Shown here piece after piece: positions 1 through 9,706 of a DNA stretch of 64,000 nucleotides. Position 1 is the stretch's first letter; every line of letters begins with the position of its first letter. This DNA is from Fulvimonas sp. R45 (GTDB lineage: Bacteria > Pseudomonadota > Gammaproteobacteria > Xanthomonadales > Rhodanobacteraceae). A model generated the notes under the pieces. The model was not told the origin of the DNA and searched no databases. It saw only the letters and a list, made by a program, of their open reading frames with translations. Location of the stretch: contig NZ_JASERU010000004.1 in the NCBI RefSeq assembly GCF_030504985.1, forward strand, positions 1 to 64,000. The letters are read 5' to 3'. The position numbers and the translations under genes were made by a program.

Positions 1-10
1 AGGCCGACTA

Positions 11-62
11 GACTGTTACCCATGTCCTGGCACGGGTGTAACCCATCTCCCCGGTCCATACA
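11..62. repeat. possible insertion-sequence terminus (direct repeats)
   Basis: Two imperfect copies of a short motif lie in tandem, TGTTACCCATGTCCTGG at 14-30 and TGTAACCCATCTCCCCGG at 37-54. Multiple short repeats of this kind are typical of the ends of IS21- or IS481-type elements, and the wording resembles such ends from memory. No transposase is in the window, so this could be the end of an element lying to the left or a remnant. It sits in the gap downstream of tamA, where tamB would be expected. Confidence 0.3.
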
Positions 63-157
63 GGCCAGCAAAGAGAAGTAGCTCGGGCGCCGGCAGGCGT
101 CCGAAAGCCCGCCGCAGGCGGCCCCCCCCCCGATCACGCCAAACGAGAAACCCCGCC

Positions 158-1933
158 TCATAGATCCGGCCCGATCACGATATGCAACTCCACCCCATGG
201 TGGTCCCTGTCGCGCACCGGCGTGCCGAAGTCGAGCCGGATCATCCCTACCGGCGAGCGCCAGCGCAGCCCCAGCCCCGCGCCGATCTTCGGCCGGTAGT
301 CGGTGCCGTTGAAGGCGTTGCCGGCGTCGACGAAGGCGGCGATGCCCCAGTCGCGCGTGAAGTAGTGTTCCACCGTGGCGCTGGCCACCAGCAGGTTGCG
401 GCCGCCGATCACGCGGCCATAGCTGTTCTTCGGGCCGATCGCCTGGTAGCCGTAGCCGCGCACCGAGCGGTCGCCACCGGCGAAGAAGCGCAGCTGCGGC
501 GGCAGGGCGGCGAAGTCGCCGGTCCAGGTGGTGCCGGCGGTGCCGCGCAGGATCAGGCGGTCGCGGCGGGCGAACGCGTCGATCCATTTCGCATCGGCCA
601 TCAGCTGGCTGAAGCGCGTGCTGGAAAGCAGCGTGCCGGCGGTGCTGCGCGCGTACAGGCCCAGCGACCAGCCGTGGCGCACGAAGCTGGGGTTGTCGGC
701 CTTCTTGCGGGTGAGCGAGGCCTCGGCGAACACCAGCTTGCTGCGGCCGTGCTCGATGCCGGGCGCGTTGTCCGGCTCGCTGCCGCGCTTGCCCACGGTG
801 AAGGTGCCGATCAGCGCGTGCACGCCCAGCGTGCGCACCCAGCCGTGCCACTGGCGCGTCTCGTTGCCGACCAGCTCCAGCGTGCGCGACTGCGAGGTGT
901 CGGTATCCGCATCGCGGAAGTTCGCGCCGTAGTTGAAGCTGCGCTGGTCGGGGCCGGGCATCGGGACGGAATACAGCGTCGACAGCGTCTTCAGCCGCTG
1001 CGCCAGCACCAGCTCGTTCTTCCACTTGTGGCCGCGGTCGTTCACCCAGCGCCGCTCGATGCCGCCGCGCACGCCGAAGCCGGTGTCGGTGCCGATGAAC
1101 GGGCCGCCGGTGTAGATGGTGCGCTTGGCCGGCACCAGCTGCACGGTGACGTCCACGGTGCCGTGGTTGGCCTCGTCCACGTCGGGCAGCACGTTCACCA
1201 CCGAGAAGTAGTCGGCGCCGGTCAGCGCCTGCTGCAGGGCCAGCAGCTGGTCCTGGTCGAAGTAGTCGCCATGCTTGAACGGCACGTAGCGCTGCAGGAA
1301 GCCCTCGCGGAACTGCGAGCCCTCGAACTTCACCCGGCCGTAGCGGTAGCGGGTGCCGGCGTCCCAGGCCAGCTTGACCGCGGCGCTGCGTTCGGCGCGG
1401 TGCACTTCGACCCGGCGCGTCTTCAGCTTCGCGTCGAGGAAGCCGGCGGCGGTGAGCGCGCCGGACAGCGCGTCGCGGTCGGCGTCGTAGGTGGCGTCGT
1501 CCAGGCGCTGGCCCTTCAGGCGCTCCAGCTTGCGTTCGGCGCGGCGGATCGAGGGCACCGCCAGCGCGGCCTGGTCCAGCTGGATCTCCACCGAGGTCAC
1601 CTTGACCGGCTCGCCGGGTTTCACGTGCAGGGTGACCTGCCAGTCCTTGCCCACCTTGCGGAGGTCGCCGGTGACGGTGGCCTCGTAGTAGCCGTAGGGC
1701 TGCAGCGCGGTGCGCGCCTGCTCCGGCGCGCGTTCGTACAGGCGCCGCGCCTGGGCGTCGCTGAGTTCGCGGCTGGCGTATTGCGACAGGCTGACGCCGG
1801 CCACCACGGCGCCCTTGAGCGGATCATCCACGCCGTCCACCGTCAGCTTCACGCCCGCGTGCGCCAGGGCGGGCAGCAGGCCAAGGACCAGGCCCCAGCG
1901 GGCGAGGCCCGGACGTCGGGAGCAACGGCGCAT
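158..1933 (-). CDS. tamA: TamA-like outer-membrane assembly protein (BamA superfamily)
   Basis: Outer-membrane subunit of the translocation and assembly module, which helps insert autotransporters and other beta-barrel proteins. The 591 residues begin with a signal peptide (MRRCSRR, a hydrophobic run, then AHA), followed by POTRA-like repeats over roughly residues 30-265, including a GxRYRYGxVxFEG segment typical of a POTRA domain. The C-terminal half is a 16-strand barrel of the surface-antigen D15 family, with the diagnostic VRGY motif near residue 490 (GGDRSVRGYGYQ). Length is close to E. coli TamA (577). BamA itself is longer with five POTRAs, so TamA is preferred. The partner gene tamB normally follows, but it is not seen in the 157 bases left of the stop. 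Confidence 0.85.
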   Translation of the reverse strand: MRRCSRRPGLARWGLVLGLLPALAHAGVKLTVDGVDDPLKGAVVAGVSLSQYASRELSDAQARRLYERAPEQARTALQPYGYYEATVTGDLRKVGKDWQVTLHVKPGEPVKVTSVEIQLDQAALAVPSIRRAERKLERLKGQRLDDATYDADRDALSGALTAAGFLDAKLKTRRVEVHRAERSAAVKLAWDAGTRYRYGRVKFEGSQFREGFLQRYVPFKHGDYFDQDQLLALQQALTGADYFSVVNVLPDVDEANHGTVDVTVQLVPAKRTIYTGGPFIGTDTGFGVRGGIERRWVNDRGHKWKNELVLAQRLKTLSTLYSVPMPGPDQRSFNYGANFRDADTDTSQSRTLELVGNETRQWHGWVRTLGVHALIGTFTVGKRGSEPDNAPGIEHGRSKLVFAEASLTRKKADNPSFVRHGWSLGLYARSTAGTLLSSTRFSQLMADAKWIDAFARRDRLILRGTAGTTWTGDFAALPPQLRFFAGGDRSVRGYGYQAIGPKNSYGRVIGGRNLLVASATVEHYFTRDWGIAAFVDAGNAFNGTDYRPKIGAGLGLRWRSPVGMIRLDFGTPVRDRDHHGVELHIVIGPDL

Positions 1934-2009
1934 GCGAGGGGTTCCGTCCTCTTGGGGTGGCTCCGCCCTAGCTTAGCGCAGCGTTCGTTGGCTTCTTATG
2001 AATGGGCTT

Positions 2010-4607
2010 TCAGCCCGCCTTGTCGCCGGAGCGGTGGGCGATCCAGGCGCCGACCAGGGCCGACACGTAGGGGATCGACTGCGCGCCGAGGATGAACATC
2101 CACAGCATGCCTTCGATGTAGTGCGTGCCGAAGCTCGTCGCCATGCCCACGATGCACAGCACCAGCGCCACCGCCATCAGCAGTTCCTCGCGCACGGGCG
2201 CGAAGGCGGCGAAGCCGCTGCCGCCGATGCGGCGGCTCTTGGCGGTGACCACGAAGGAGGTCTTCTCGCGGGTGAGGCCGTGCAGGATGCCGCGCGCGAT
2301 GGCGTGCGACAGGCCCATGCTGGCCAGCGAGGCCATCAGGGTGTCGTACCAGCCGCAGGGCACGCGGGCGCGGTACAGCACGATGCCGAAGATCGCCTTG
2401 GCGAAGAAGAAGCCGATCACCGGGATCAGGAACAGCTGCATCGGCAGGCTGAACAGGTCGGGGAAGGCGACCATGCCGGCGGTCCAGAAGATCGCCATCA
2501 GGGTGAAGACCAGGTGCAGCGCGTCGGCGAACCAGCTGAACCAGCCGGTGAGGAAGTGGAAGCGCTGGCCGGCGCTGAGCGGGCCCTTCTTCGTCATCCA
2601 GTCCCAGCGGCCCTTGAGGATCTGCATCGCGCCGAACGCCCAGCGGTAGCGCTGGCTCTTGTAGGCCTTGAAGTCGGCCGGGGTGAGGCCCTTGCCCATC
2701 AGCTCGTCGACGTAGACCAGCTCGTAGCCGGCGTGCATCAGGCGCAGGCCGAGCTCGGCGTCCTCGCAGATGGTCCACTCGGACCAGCCGCCGGTGCCTT
2801 CCAGCGCGCTGCGGCGGACCATCGTCATGGTGCCGTGTTGGATGATCGCGTTGCGCTCGTTGCGGTGGTGCATGCCGATGCGGAAGAAGCCGTCGAACTC
2901 CCACGCGGTCATGCGGCGGAAGCGGTTGTGCTCGAAGTCGCGGTGCGCCTGCGGGCACTGCACCACGGCCACCTTCGGGTCGTGGAAGTGGCCGGTGAGG
3001 GTGGCCAGCCAGTCCGGGCGCACCACGTAGTCGGCGTCGATCACCGCCACCACGTCGGCCTCGGGCGCGGTTTCCTTCAGGCCGAAGTTCAGCGCGCCGG
3101 CCTTGAAGCCGGGCCACGGCTCGAGATGGAAGAAGCGGAAGCGGCGGCCCAGTTTCTCGCAGTAGTCCTGCACCGGCTTCCAGATCGCCGGGTCCTTGGT
3201 GTTGTTGTCGATCACCAGCACTTCGAAGTTGGCGTAGTCCAGCTCGGCCAGCGAGTCCAGCGTGACCTGCACCATCTCCGGCGGCTCGTTGTAGCAGGCC
3301 AGGTGGATGGAGACGAACGGCTGCTTCTCGGGCGGGTCGGGCCGCAGCATGCCGGCCTCGCGGACCCATCGGCGCCGCCACAGCACCTCGGTGAACTCGA
3401 AGCCGTTGATCAGCAGGATGGCGAGGATCGCGATCTGGGCCGGGAACAGCAGCACCAGCATCGTCCAGTCCACCCAGTCGAGGTAGAAGTTGAACGGCAG
3501 CGTGGCCGACCACACGACCAGCCCGCAGGCCAGCTGGATCAGCATGCAGAAGAACAGCCGCCCCATCAGCCTGAAACGGTCGAAGCGGCGCGCGAACCAG
3601 ACCATCGGCAGCAGCGCCAGCAGGCTGGCGGCCAGCGCCTTCCACGGCCAGGCGGTGTCCTCGGTGACCGGGCCGGTGAACGGGAACTTCAGCTGGCGGT
3701 CGGCGTTGAACATGCCCCAGTAGGCCTCGGTGCGGCCCGAGAGCTGCTCCTTCCAGGGCTGGTCGAACGCCTCCATCACGTAGTAGTCGATGTGGTCGCG
3801 CTTGGCCACGTTGAACCACTCGCGCAGGAAGATCGCCTCGTTGGAGATGGAGGGCGAGGCGTATTCGTGGCGGTCGCCGTTGGACGGCCAGCCGATCTCG
3901 CCGACCACGATGGGCTTGTACGGGTACAGCTGGCGCAGGTGCTGGTAGCTGCCCAGCGCGGCGCCGATCGCGTCCTTGCGGTCGATGCCGTTCCAGTACG
4001 GGAACAGGTGCACGGTGATGAAGTCCACGTGCTCGGCCAGCTCGGGGTACTTCTCCCAGATGAAGTCCGGCTCGGCCACCGACACCGGCTGGCGGATCGC
4101 CGCGCGCACGCGGTCGACATAGGCCATCAGCTTCTCGGGCGGGATGTCGTTGCGGAACAGCACCTCGTTGCCCACGATCACCCGCGTGATCGTGTCCGGG
4201 TAGCGCCGCGCCATCGCGATCAGCGCCTCGATCTCCTTCTCGTTGTTCTCCAGCCGGGTGTCGATCCAGGCGCCGGCCAGCACCTTCAGCCCTTCCTTGT
4301 GCGCCAGCCGCACCACCTGCGGGTTCTGCAGCATGGAGTAGGTGCGGATGTGGTCGCTGTACCGGTGCAGCAGGCGCAGGTCGGAGTCGACCTGGGCGTC
4401 GCTGGGGAAATCGTCGTGGAGCGGGCTCTGGTGGCGCTGGAACAGCGACACCGCGAAGCCGTTGATCGGCCCGTGCCAGTCCTCGGGGCCGTGCGGCAGG
4501 TTGCTCCACCACCACAGGCCGATGTTCATGGCGGCCACCACCAGCGCCAGCAGGATGGCCGCGAGCAGCGGAGGTCGGCGTGGCGGGTTGGTGGGTATGG
4601 CGCTCAA
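2010..4607 (-). CDS. ndvB: GH17/GT2 fusion beta-glucan synthase (NdvB-like)
   Basis: Predicted inner-membrane enzyme of cyclic or periplasmic beta-(1,3)-glucan synthesis. Residues 1-27 form a membrane anchor. About 40-330 is a GH17 domain with both expected carboxylates, in VGNEVLF near residue 145 and VGEIGWPSNG near 237. Membrane segments follow near 335-420. About 430-690 is a GT2 domain with ACYNEPPEM, DADYVV (about 523), EDAELGL (about 615) and QRYRW (about 652), the last matching QxxRW of processive synthases. More membrane helices end the protein. At 865 residues it has the length and domain order of Pseudomonas aeruginosa NdvB, whose glucans contribute to biofilm antibiotic tolerance. 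Product linkage here is inferred. The gene stands 76 bases upstream of tamA on the same strand. Confidence 0.8.
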   Translation of the reverse strand: MSAIPTNPPRRPPLLAAILLALVVAAMNIGLWWWSNLPHGPEDWHGPINGFAVSLFQRHQSPLHDDFPSDAQVDSDLRLLHRYSDHIRTYSMLQNPQVVRLAHKEGLKVLAGAWIDTRLENNEKEIEALIAMARRYPDTITRVIVGNEVLFRNDIPPEKLMAYVDRVRAAIRQPVSVAEPDFIWEKYPELAEHVDFITVHLFPYWNGIDRKDAIGAALGSYQHLRQLYPYKPIVVGEIGWPSNGDRHEYASPSISNEAIFLREWFNVAKRDHIDYYVMEAFDQPWKEQLSGRTEAYWGMFNADRQLKFPFTGPVTEDTAWPWKALAASLLALLPMVWFARRFDRFRLMGRLFFCMLIQLACGLVVWSATLPFNFYLDWVDWTMLVLLFPAQIAILAILLINGFEFTEVLWRRRWVREAGMLRPDPPEKQPFVSIHLACYNEPPEMVQVTLDSLAELDYANFEVLVIDNNTKDPAIWKPVQDYCEKLGRRFRFFHLEPWPGFKAGALNFGLKETAPEADVVAVIDADYVVRPDWLATLTGHFHDPKVAVVQCPQAHRDFEHNRFRRMTAWEFDGFFRIGMHHRNERNAIIQHGTMTMVRRSALEGTGGWSEWTICEDAELGLRLMHAGYELVYVDELMGKGLTPADFKAYKSQRYRWAFGAMQILKGRWDWMTKKGPLSAGQRFHFLTGWFSWFADALHLVFTLMAIFWTAGMVAFPDLFSLPMQLFLIPVIGFFFAKAIFGIVLYRARVPCGWYDTLMASLASMGLSHAIARGILHGLTREKTSFVVTAKSRRIGGSGFAAFAPVREELLMAVALVLCIVGMATSFGTHYIEGMLWMFILGAQSIPYVSALVGAWIAHRSGDKAG

Positions 4608-4790
4608 GAAAGTCCCCGTGGGTGCCTCTCCAGAGGCAGGCGAAGCCCGGGGAGCTTACCCAATGCGGCGCCACGGGCTCAATAAAGGCGGCCTGCCGTG
4701 GTCAGCGCCAGGTCAGGCCGGCTCGTGGCGGGCGGGGTGCGCGGCGCCCGCGTGGCGCGGCCGGGCAGGGCGCCCGGCCGCGGGCAAGGC

Positions 4791-5258
4791 TCACTTCAGC
4801 AGCGAACGCAGCATCCAGGCGGTCTTCTCGTGTTCCTTCAGGCGGCCGGTGACCATGTCGGCGGTACCCTCGTCGCCGGCCTTGTCGGCGGCCTTGATGG
4901 TGTCGCGCGCGGTGGCGGCGGCGATTTCGTGGCCCTCGACCAGCTGGGCCACCATCTCCTTCCACTCCGGCACGCCGGGCTCCTCCTTCACCGAGCTGAG
5001 CTTGGCGAACTGGCTGTAGGAACCCGGGGCGAACACGTCCAGCGTGCGGATGCGCTCGGCCACCTCGTCGGCGGCCAGCCACAGCTCGTTGTACTGCGTC
5101 TCGAACATGGCGTGCAGGCTGTTGAACTGCGGGCCGGTGACGTTCCAGTGGAAGCTGTGCGTCTTCAGGTACAGCGAGTAGGTGTCGGCCAGCAGCTTGG
5201 ACAGGTGCCTGGCGACCTGTTCCCGGTCCTTCTTGGGAATGCCGATGTTCAGTGCCAT
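4791..5258 (-). CDS. dps: Dps-family DNA-binding ferritin-like protein
   Basis: A 155-residue ferritin-like four-helix protein that binds and oxidises iron, protecting DNA in starvation and oxidative stress. The ferroxidase signature is visible: [12 protein letters not shown] early in the chain, then the conserved [21 protein letters not shown] helix, in which the acidic residues complete the intersubunit iron site, and [16 protein letters not shown] at the end. The ATG at 5258 is chosen because the family starts there and an AGGAG ribosome-binding site lies a few bases upstream; the open frame continues far upstream only as antisense of hrpA. It is divergent from hrpA, with a 120-base shared control region. 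Confidence 0.95.
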   Translation of the reverse strand: MALNIGIPKKDREQVARHLSKLLADTYSLYLKTHSFHWNVTGPQFNSLHAMFETQYNELWLAADEVAERIRTLDVFAPGSYSQFAKLSSVKEEPGVPEWKEMVAQLVEGHEIAAATARDTIKAADKAGDEGTADMVTGRLKEHEKTAWMLRSLLK

Positions 5259-5349
5259 GTAGTGCTCCTTGGTCGGTCTCGAAGTCGAGGTCGAGACAGA
5301 CATTACCCCTTCGCCGCGCGATGGGGAAATGGATACTGCCGATACAGGC

Positions 5350-5366
5350 GATAGCCTGCGGCTATC
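5350..5366. promoter_or_regulatory. small palindrome between dps and hrpA
   Basis: GATAGCC-TGC-GGCTATC forms a perfect 7-bp inverted repeat in the divergent dps/hrpA control region, 13 bases before the hrpA ATG. It could be an operator or a short 5' leader hairpin. No named regulator consensus was recognised. Confidence 0.3.
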
Positions 5367-5378
5367 ATGTAGGACTGC

Positions 5379-8300
5379 ATGAACGACACGTCCCCCCGCG
5401 CCCCGAAACCCGTGCCCGAATCCCGCCTGCGCGACCTGCGCCGGGCGCTGGACGGCGCGTGCACCCGCGACTTCGGCCGCCTGCTCGGGCGCTGGCGCGG
5501 GCTGTCCAGGCGCCCCGACGAAGGGAAGCTGGCGGCGCTGGCCGCGGAGATCGAGGCTTCCGCGGCGAAGCGCCGCGCCCGCGCCGGGGCGAAGCCGGCG
5601 GTCCGGCTGGACGAATCGCTGCCGATCGCCGCGCGCGCCGACGACATCGTCGAGCTGATCCGCGGGCACCAGGTGGTGGTGATCGCCGGCGAGACCGGCT
5701 CGGGCAAGACCACCCAGCTGCCCAAGCTGTGCCTGGCCGCCGGCCGCGGCGAGGCCGGCATGATCGGCTGCACCCAGCCGCGCCGGCTGGCCGCGCGCTC
5801 GGTGGCGCGCCGCGTGGCGGAAGAGCTGGGCACCCAGCTCGGCGACCAGGTGGGCTTCCAGGTGCGCTTCACCGACCAGGTGTCCGAGCGCACCCTGGTG
5901 AAGTTCATGACCGACGGCATCCTGCTGGCCGAGACGCAGGGCGACCCGTGGCTGTCCGCCTACGACACGATCATCGTCGACGAGGCGCACGAGCGCAGCC
6001 TCAACATCGACTTCCTGCTCGGCTACCTGAAGCGGCTGGCGGCGAAGCGGCCGGACCTGAAGATCATCGTCACCTCGGCCACCATCGACACCGCGCGCTT
6101 CGCCGAACACTTCGCCGGCGCGCCGGTGGTGTCGGTGGAAGGGCGCGCGTACCCGGTGGAGCTGCGCTGGCGCCCGGTCGACCAGGCCGGCGCCGAGCGC
6201 GCGCGCGGCCTGAGCCAGGGCGGCGCCGAGCACGTCGCCGCCGTGCTCGACGAGATCATGGCCGACCGCAGCCTGGGCGGCGGTCCCGGCGACGTGCTGG
6301 TGTTCCTGCCCGGCGAGCGCGAGATCCGCGACGCCCACCTGCTGCTGTCGCGCCGCCAGTACCGCGAGACGGAAGTGCTGCCGCTGTACGCGCGGCTCTC
6401 CGCCGCCGACCAGGACCGCGTGTTCAAGCCCGGCCCGAAGCGCCGCGTGGTGCTGGCCACCAACGTGGCCGAGACCTCGCTCACCGTGCCGCGCATCCGC
6501 TACGTGGTCGACACCGGCACCGCGCGGGTGAAGCGCTACAGCCAGCGCAGCCAGCTGGAACGGCTGCACGTGGAGCCGGTGTCGCAGGCCGCCGCCGACC
6601 AGCGCAAGGGCCGCTGCGGCCGCATCGGGCCCGGCATCTGCTACCGCCTGTACGACGAGGCCGATTTCGCGGTGCGTCCGCGCTATACCGACCCGGAGCT
6701 GCTGCGTTCCTCGCTGGCCAACGTGATCCTGCGCATGCTGGCGCTGAAGCTGGGCGAGGTGGACGACTTTCCCTTCCTCGACGCGCCCGATCCGCGCGTG
6801 ATTGCCGACGGCTATCGCCGCCTGGCCGAGATCGGCGCCATCGACGGCGAGCGCCGGCTCACCGCCACCGGGCGCACGCTGGCGAAGCTGCCGATCGACG
6901 TGCAGCTCGCCCGCATGCTGGTGGAAGGCGAGCGGCTCGGCGCCCTGCGCGAGTTGCTGGCCATCGTCGCCTTCCTCAGCATCCAGGACCCGCGCGAACG
7001 CCCCGCCGACGCGCGCCAGCAGGCCGACGCCGCGCATGCGGCCTTCGCCGACCCGAAGTCCGACTTCGTCGGCGTGCTGAACCTGTGGCGCGACTACGCG
7101 CAGGCGCACGAGGAGCTGACCCAGTCGAAGCTGCGCGACTGGTGCTCGCGGCATTTCCTCAGCTTCATGCGCATGCGCGAATGGCGCGAGCTGCACCGGC
7201 AGCTGCTGCTGGTGGTGCAGGAGCTTGGGTGGAAGCTCGATGCGGTTTCTCCCTCTCCCCTGCGGGGAGGCCGAGCTGTTTCTCCCTCTCCCCTTCGGGG
7301 AGAGGGGCGGGGTGAGGGGCCAACCTCGCGAGGCGCCGGCAGGAACAAGCGCGCTTCGCATGCAAGCTCCCGCGAGCACCCGCCCCTCACCTCAATCCTC
7401 TCCCCGCAGGGGAGAGGAGGCGAACGCGAAGAGCCCGCCATCGTTGAAAAAGAAGCTGCGCTTCTTTTTGAGACGGTCCACCGCAGCCTCCTGGCCGGCC
7501 TGCCGACCCAGGTGGGCCGCAAGGACGAGCGCGGCGTCTACCAGGGCACGCGCGAGCGCAAGTTCCAGGTCTTCCCCGGCTCGGCGCTGGCCAAGGCATC
7601 GCCGAACTGGATCTTCGCCGCGCAGATCCTCGACGTGGGCGGCAAGGTGTGGGGCATGATGTGCGCCCGCGTCGAGCCGGCCTGGATCAAGCAGCAGGCG
7701 GCGCACCTGCTCAAGTCCAGCTGCCGCGACCCGCACTGGTCGAGGAAGCGCGGCTGCGTGGTGGCATACGAGCAGGTCAGCCTGTTCGGCCTGACCCTGG
7801 TCGAGCGCCGCCCGGTCACCTTCCAGCAGCAGGATCCGGCGCTGGCCCATGCGATCTTCCTGCGCGAGGCGCTGGCGCGCGGCGACATCGACGCGCGCGC
7901 CGACTTCGTGCGCGCCAACCTGCGCGTGCTGGAAGAGGCGGCGGGCATCGAGGCGAAGCAGCGCCGAGAAGGGCTGGTGCGCGGCGAGGACGAACTGGCC
8001 GGCTTCTTCGAGGGCAAGCTGCCGCGGGACATCGCCAGCAGCCGCGCGCTGGACGCCTGGTACCGCAACGCCCGTCCCGCCGAGCAGGCGGCGCTGCGCT
8101 GGTCGCTGGACGACGTGATGGCCGGTGGCGCGGGGCTCGATCCGAAGGCCTTCCCCGCGACGCTCGAGCTGCCGCCGCAGCGCTACCGCCTCGAATACCG
8201 CTTCGTCCCCGGCGACGAGGCGGATGGCGTGACCCTGCAGCTGCCGCTGGCGATGCTCAACGCCTTGCCCGCCGCGCGCTGCGAATGGCTGGTGCCCGGC

Positions 8301-9488
8301 CTGCTCGCCGACAAGGCGGCCGAGTTGATCCGCGGCCTGCCCAAGGCGCTGCGGCGCAACTTCGTGCCCGCGCCGGATTTCGCGCGCGCCTTCGCCGAGG
8401 CCGAGGCGCCGCGCGACCAGCCGCTGGCCGCGGCGCTGGCCGCGTTCCTGAAACGCGCCACCGGCGTCGACGTCGACGCCGCCGCGTTCACCGCGGTGGA
8501 ACTGGCGCCGCACTTCCTGATGCGCTTCCGCCTGCACGACGACAGCGGCCGCACCCTGGCCGCCGGCCGCGACCTCGCCGCGCTGCGCGCGCAGTGGGAA
8601 GGCCGTGCGCGCGAGGCGTTCTCGCGCAGGACCGACGTGGAGCTGACCCGCGAGGACGTCACCGCGTGGGATTTCGAGGAGATCCCGCGCGAGGTGCGCT
8701 CATCCGGCGGCCTGCTGGCGTTTCCCGCCCTGGTGGACCTGGGCGAGGCGGCCGCGCTGCGCGTGTTCGAGCGCCGCGACGAGGCTGCCGCGGCGCATCG
8801 CCAGGGCGTGCTGCGCCTGCTGCGCAACGCGCTGGCCGGCGAGTTCAAGCAGGCGCGCCGGCGCCTGCCGATCGCCAACCCGCTGGCGCTGAAGTACGCG
8901 CCGCTGGGCGGCGTGGACAGCCTGCGCGAAGACCTGGTCGAGGGCGGCTTCGCCGACCTCGTCGCGCGCCACGACCTCGACGCGCGCAGCGCCGGCGCGT
9001 TCGAGGCGCTGCGCACCCAGCTCGCGCACGGGTTGTTCGCCGCCGCGGTGGAGCGGCTGAAGCTGGCCGAGCCGGTCATCGAGGCGCAGGCCGAGCTGAA
9101 GCCGTGGCTGCAGCCGCCGATGATAGGCTTCGCCCGCGCCAGCTACGACGACCTGCGCGAGCAGCTCGACGGCCTGCTCGCGCCCGGCTTCCTGCGCGAG
9201 CTGCCGCCGGCGCGGCTGGCGCATTTCCCGCGCTACCTGAAGGCCATGCGCCTGCGCGCCGAACGCCTGCGCCAGGACCCGGCGAAGGACCAGCAACGCA
9301 TGCTGCAGGTGCTGCCCTACTGGCGCGAGTACCTCAGGCATCGCACCGCCGATGACGCGGGATTGGACGAACTGCGCTGGCTGATCGAGGAATGGCGCGT
9401 GTCGCTGTTCGCGCAGGAACTGAAGACGGCCGAGCCGGTCTCCGCGAAGCGCTTGGCCAAGGCCAGCGCTTCCATGAAAGAAAGCTAG
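5379..9488 (+). CDS. hrpA: ATP-dependent RNA helicase HrpA
   Basis: DEAH-box RNA helicase of the HrpA family, which acts on mRNA and stalled ribosomes. Motifs in order: GETGSGKTT (Walker A, about residue 105), DEAH (about 201), SATID (about 233), [10 protein letters not shown] (about 308) and QRKGRCGR (about 408), followed by HA2, OB-fold and the long HrpA-specific C-terminal region. The ATG at 5379 has AGGA just upstream. At 1369 residues it exceeds E. coli HrpA (1300). The excess is largely a low-complexity stretch at about residues 622-697 ([22 protein letters not shown]) encoded by an in-frame copy of a palindromic repeat. The frame is intact across it and family sequence resumes at [14 protein letters not shown]. 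Confidence 0.93.
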   Translation: MNDTSPRAPKPVPESRLRDLRRALDGACTRDFGRLLGRWRGLSRRPDEGKLAALAAEIEASAAKRRARAGAKPAVRLDESLPIAARADDIVELIRGHQVVVIAGETGSGKTTQLPKLCLAAGRGEAGMIGCTQPRRLAARSVARRVAEELGTQLGDQVGFQVRFTDQVSERTLVKFMTDGILLAETQGDPWLSAYDTIIVDEAHERSLNIDFLLGYLKRLAAKRPDLKIIVTSATIDTARFAEHFAGAPVVSVEGRAYPVELRWRPVDQAGAERARGLSQGGAEHVAAVLDEIMADRSLGGGPGDVLVFLPGEREIRDAHLLLSRRQYRETEVLPLYARLSAADQDRVFKPGPKRRVVLATNVAETSLTVPRIRYVVDTGTARVKRYSQRSQLERLHVEPVSQAAADQRKGRCGRIGPGICYRLYDEADFAVRPRYTDPELLRSSLANVILRMLALKLGEVDDFPFLDAPDPRVIADGYRRLAEIGAIDGERRLTATGRTLAKLPIDVQLARMLVEGERLGALRELLAIVAFLSIQDPRERPADARQQADAAHAAFADPKSDFVGVLNLWRDYAQAHEELTQSKLRDWCSRHFLSFMRMREWRELHRQLLLVVQELGWKLDAVSPSPLRGGRAVSPSPLRGEGRGEGPTSRGAGRNKRASHASSREHPPLTSILSPQGRGGEREEPAIVEKEAALLFETVHRSLLAGLPTQVGRKDERGVYQGTRERKFQVFPGSALAKASPNWIFAAQILDVGGKVWGMMCARVEPAWIKQQAAHLLKSSCRDPHWSRKRGCVVAYEQVSLFGLTLVERRPVTFQQQDPALAHAIFLREALARGDIDARADFVRANLRVLEEAAGIEAKQRREGLVRGEDELAGFFEGKLPRDIASSRALDAWYRNARPAEQAALRWSLDDVMAGGAGLDPKAFPATLELPPQRYRLEYRFVPGDEADGVTLQLPLAMLNALPAARCEWLVPGLLADKAAELIRGLPKALRRNFVPAPDFARAFAEAEAPRDQPLAAALAAFLKRATGVDVDAAAFTAVELAPHFLMRFRLHDDSGRTLAAGRDLAALRAQWEGRAREAFSRRTDVELTREDVTAWDFEEIPREVRSSGGLLAFPALVDLGEAAALRVFERRDEAAAAHRQGVLRLLRNALAGEFKQARRRLPIANPLALKYAPLGGVDSLREDLVEGGFADLVARHDLDARSAGAFEALRTQLAHGLFAAAVERLKLAEPVIEAQAELKPWLQPPMIGFARASYDDLREQLDGLLAPGFLRELPPARLAHFPRYLKAMRLRAERLRQDPAKDQQRMLQVLPYWREYLRHRTADDAGLDELRWLIEEWRVSLFAQELKTAEPVSAKRLAKASASMKES
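7245..7470. repeat. palindromic repeat element inserted in frame within hrpA
   Basis: The stretch holds CTCTCCCCTGCGGGGAG and CTCTCCCCTTCGGGGAGAG stem-loops, a middle part running from CCAACCTCGCGAGG to GCGAGCACCCGCCCCTCA, a further stem-loop CTCTCCCCGCAGGGGAGAG, and an A-tract/T-tract hairpin (AAAAAGAAGC-TGC-GCTTCTTTTT, 7447-7469). The middle part recurs in reverse orientation at 9553-9692. It contributes about 75 residues to hrpA without a stop codon or frameshift. Confidence 0.85.
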
Positions 9489-9552
9489 CCGAAGCTCGTA
9501 GGCATACCGCGCGAACGCCCGTCCAGGAAGCGAACCCGCCCGGCCCGTTCGC

Positions 9553-9692
9553 CCCTTCTCCCCTGTGGGGAGAAGGTTGGGATGAGGGGCGGGTGCTCGC
9601 GAGAGCTTCCATGCGAAGCGCACGCGCTCTTTCCAGCTTCTCGCGAGGTTGGCCCCTCACCCCGGCCCTCTCCCCGGAGGGGAGAGGGAGTA
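9553..9692. repeat. palindromic repeat element, second copy
   Basis: Reverse-orientation relative of the element inside hrpA: CTCCCCTGTGGGGAG stem-loop, the shared core GGGGCGGGTGCTCGCG with CATGCGAAGCGC and TCTCGCGAGGTTGGCCCCTC, then CCCTCTCCCCGGAGGGGAGAGGG as a closing stem-loop. It lies between the convergent ends of hrpA and the following leftward gene, where its hairpins could act as a bidirectional transcription end or RNA-stabilising structure. Confidence 0.85.
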
Positions 9693-9706
9693 ACCCCATC
9701 CCGCCC

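Noticed and set aside
182-2095. A 637-codon open frame opposite tamA
   Set aside because: It is low complexity (Ala, Val, Gly, Arg rich) and antisense to a gene with clear signal peptide and VRGY motif; high-GC DNA produces long shadow frames.
1998-4685. An 895-codon frame antisense to the glucan synthase
   Set aside because: No family motifs; all GH17 and GT2 motifs are on the opposite strand.
4791-7379. An 862-residue protein with Dps at its end
   Set aside because: The first 700 residues are antisense of hrpA; Dps has its own ATG and ribosome-binding site at 5258.
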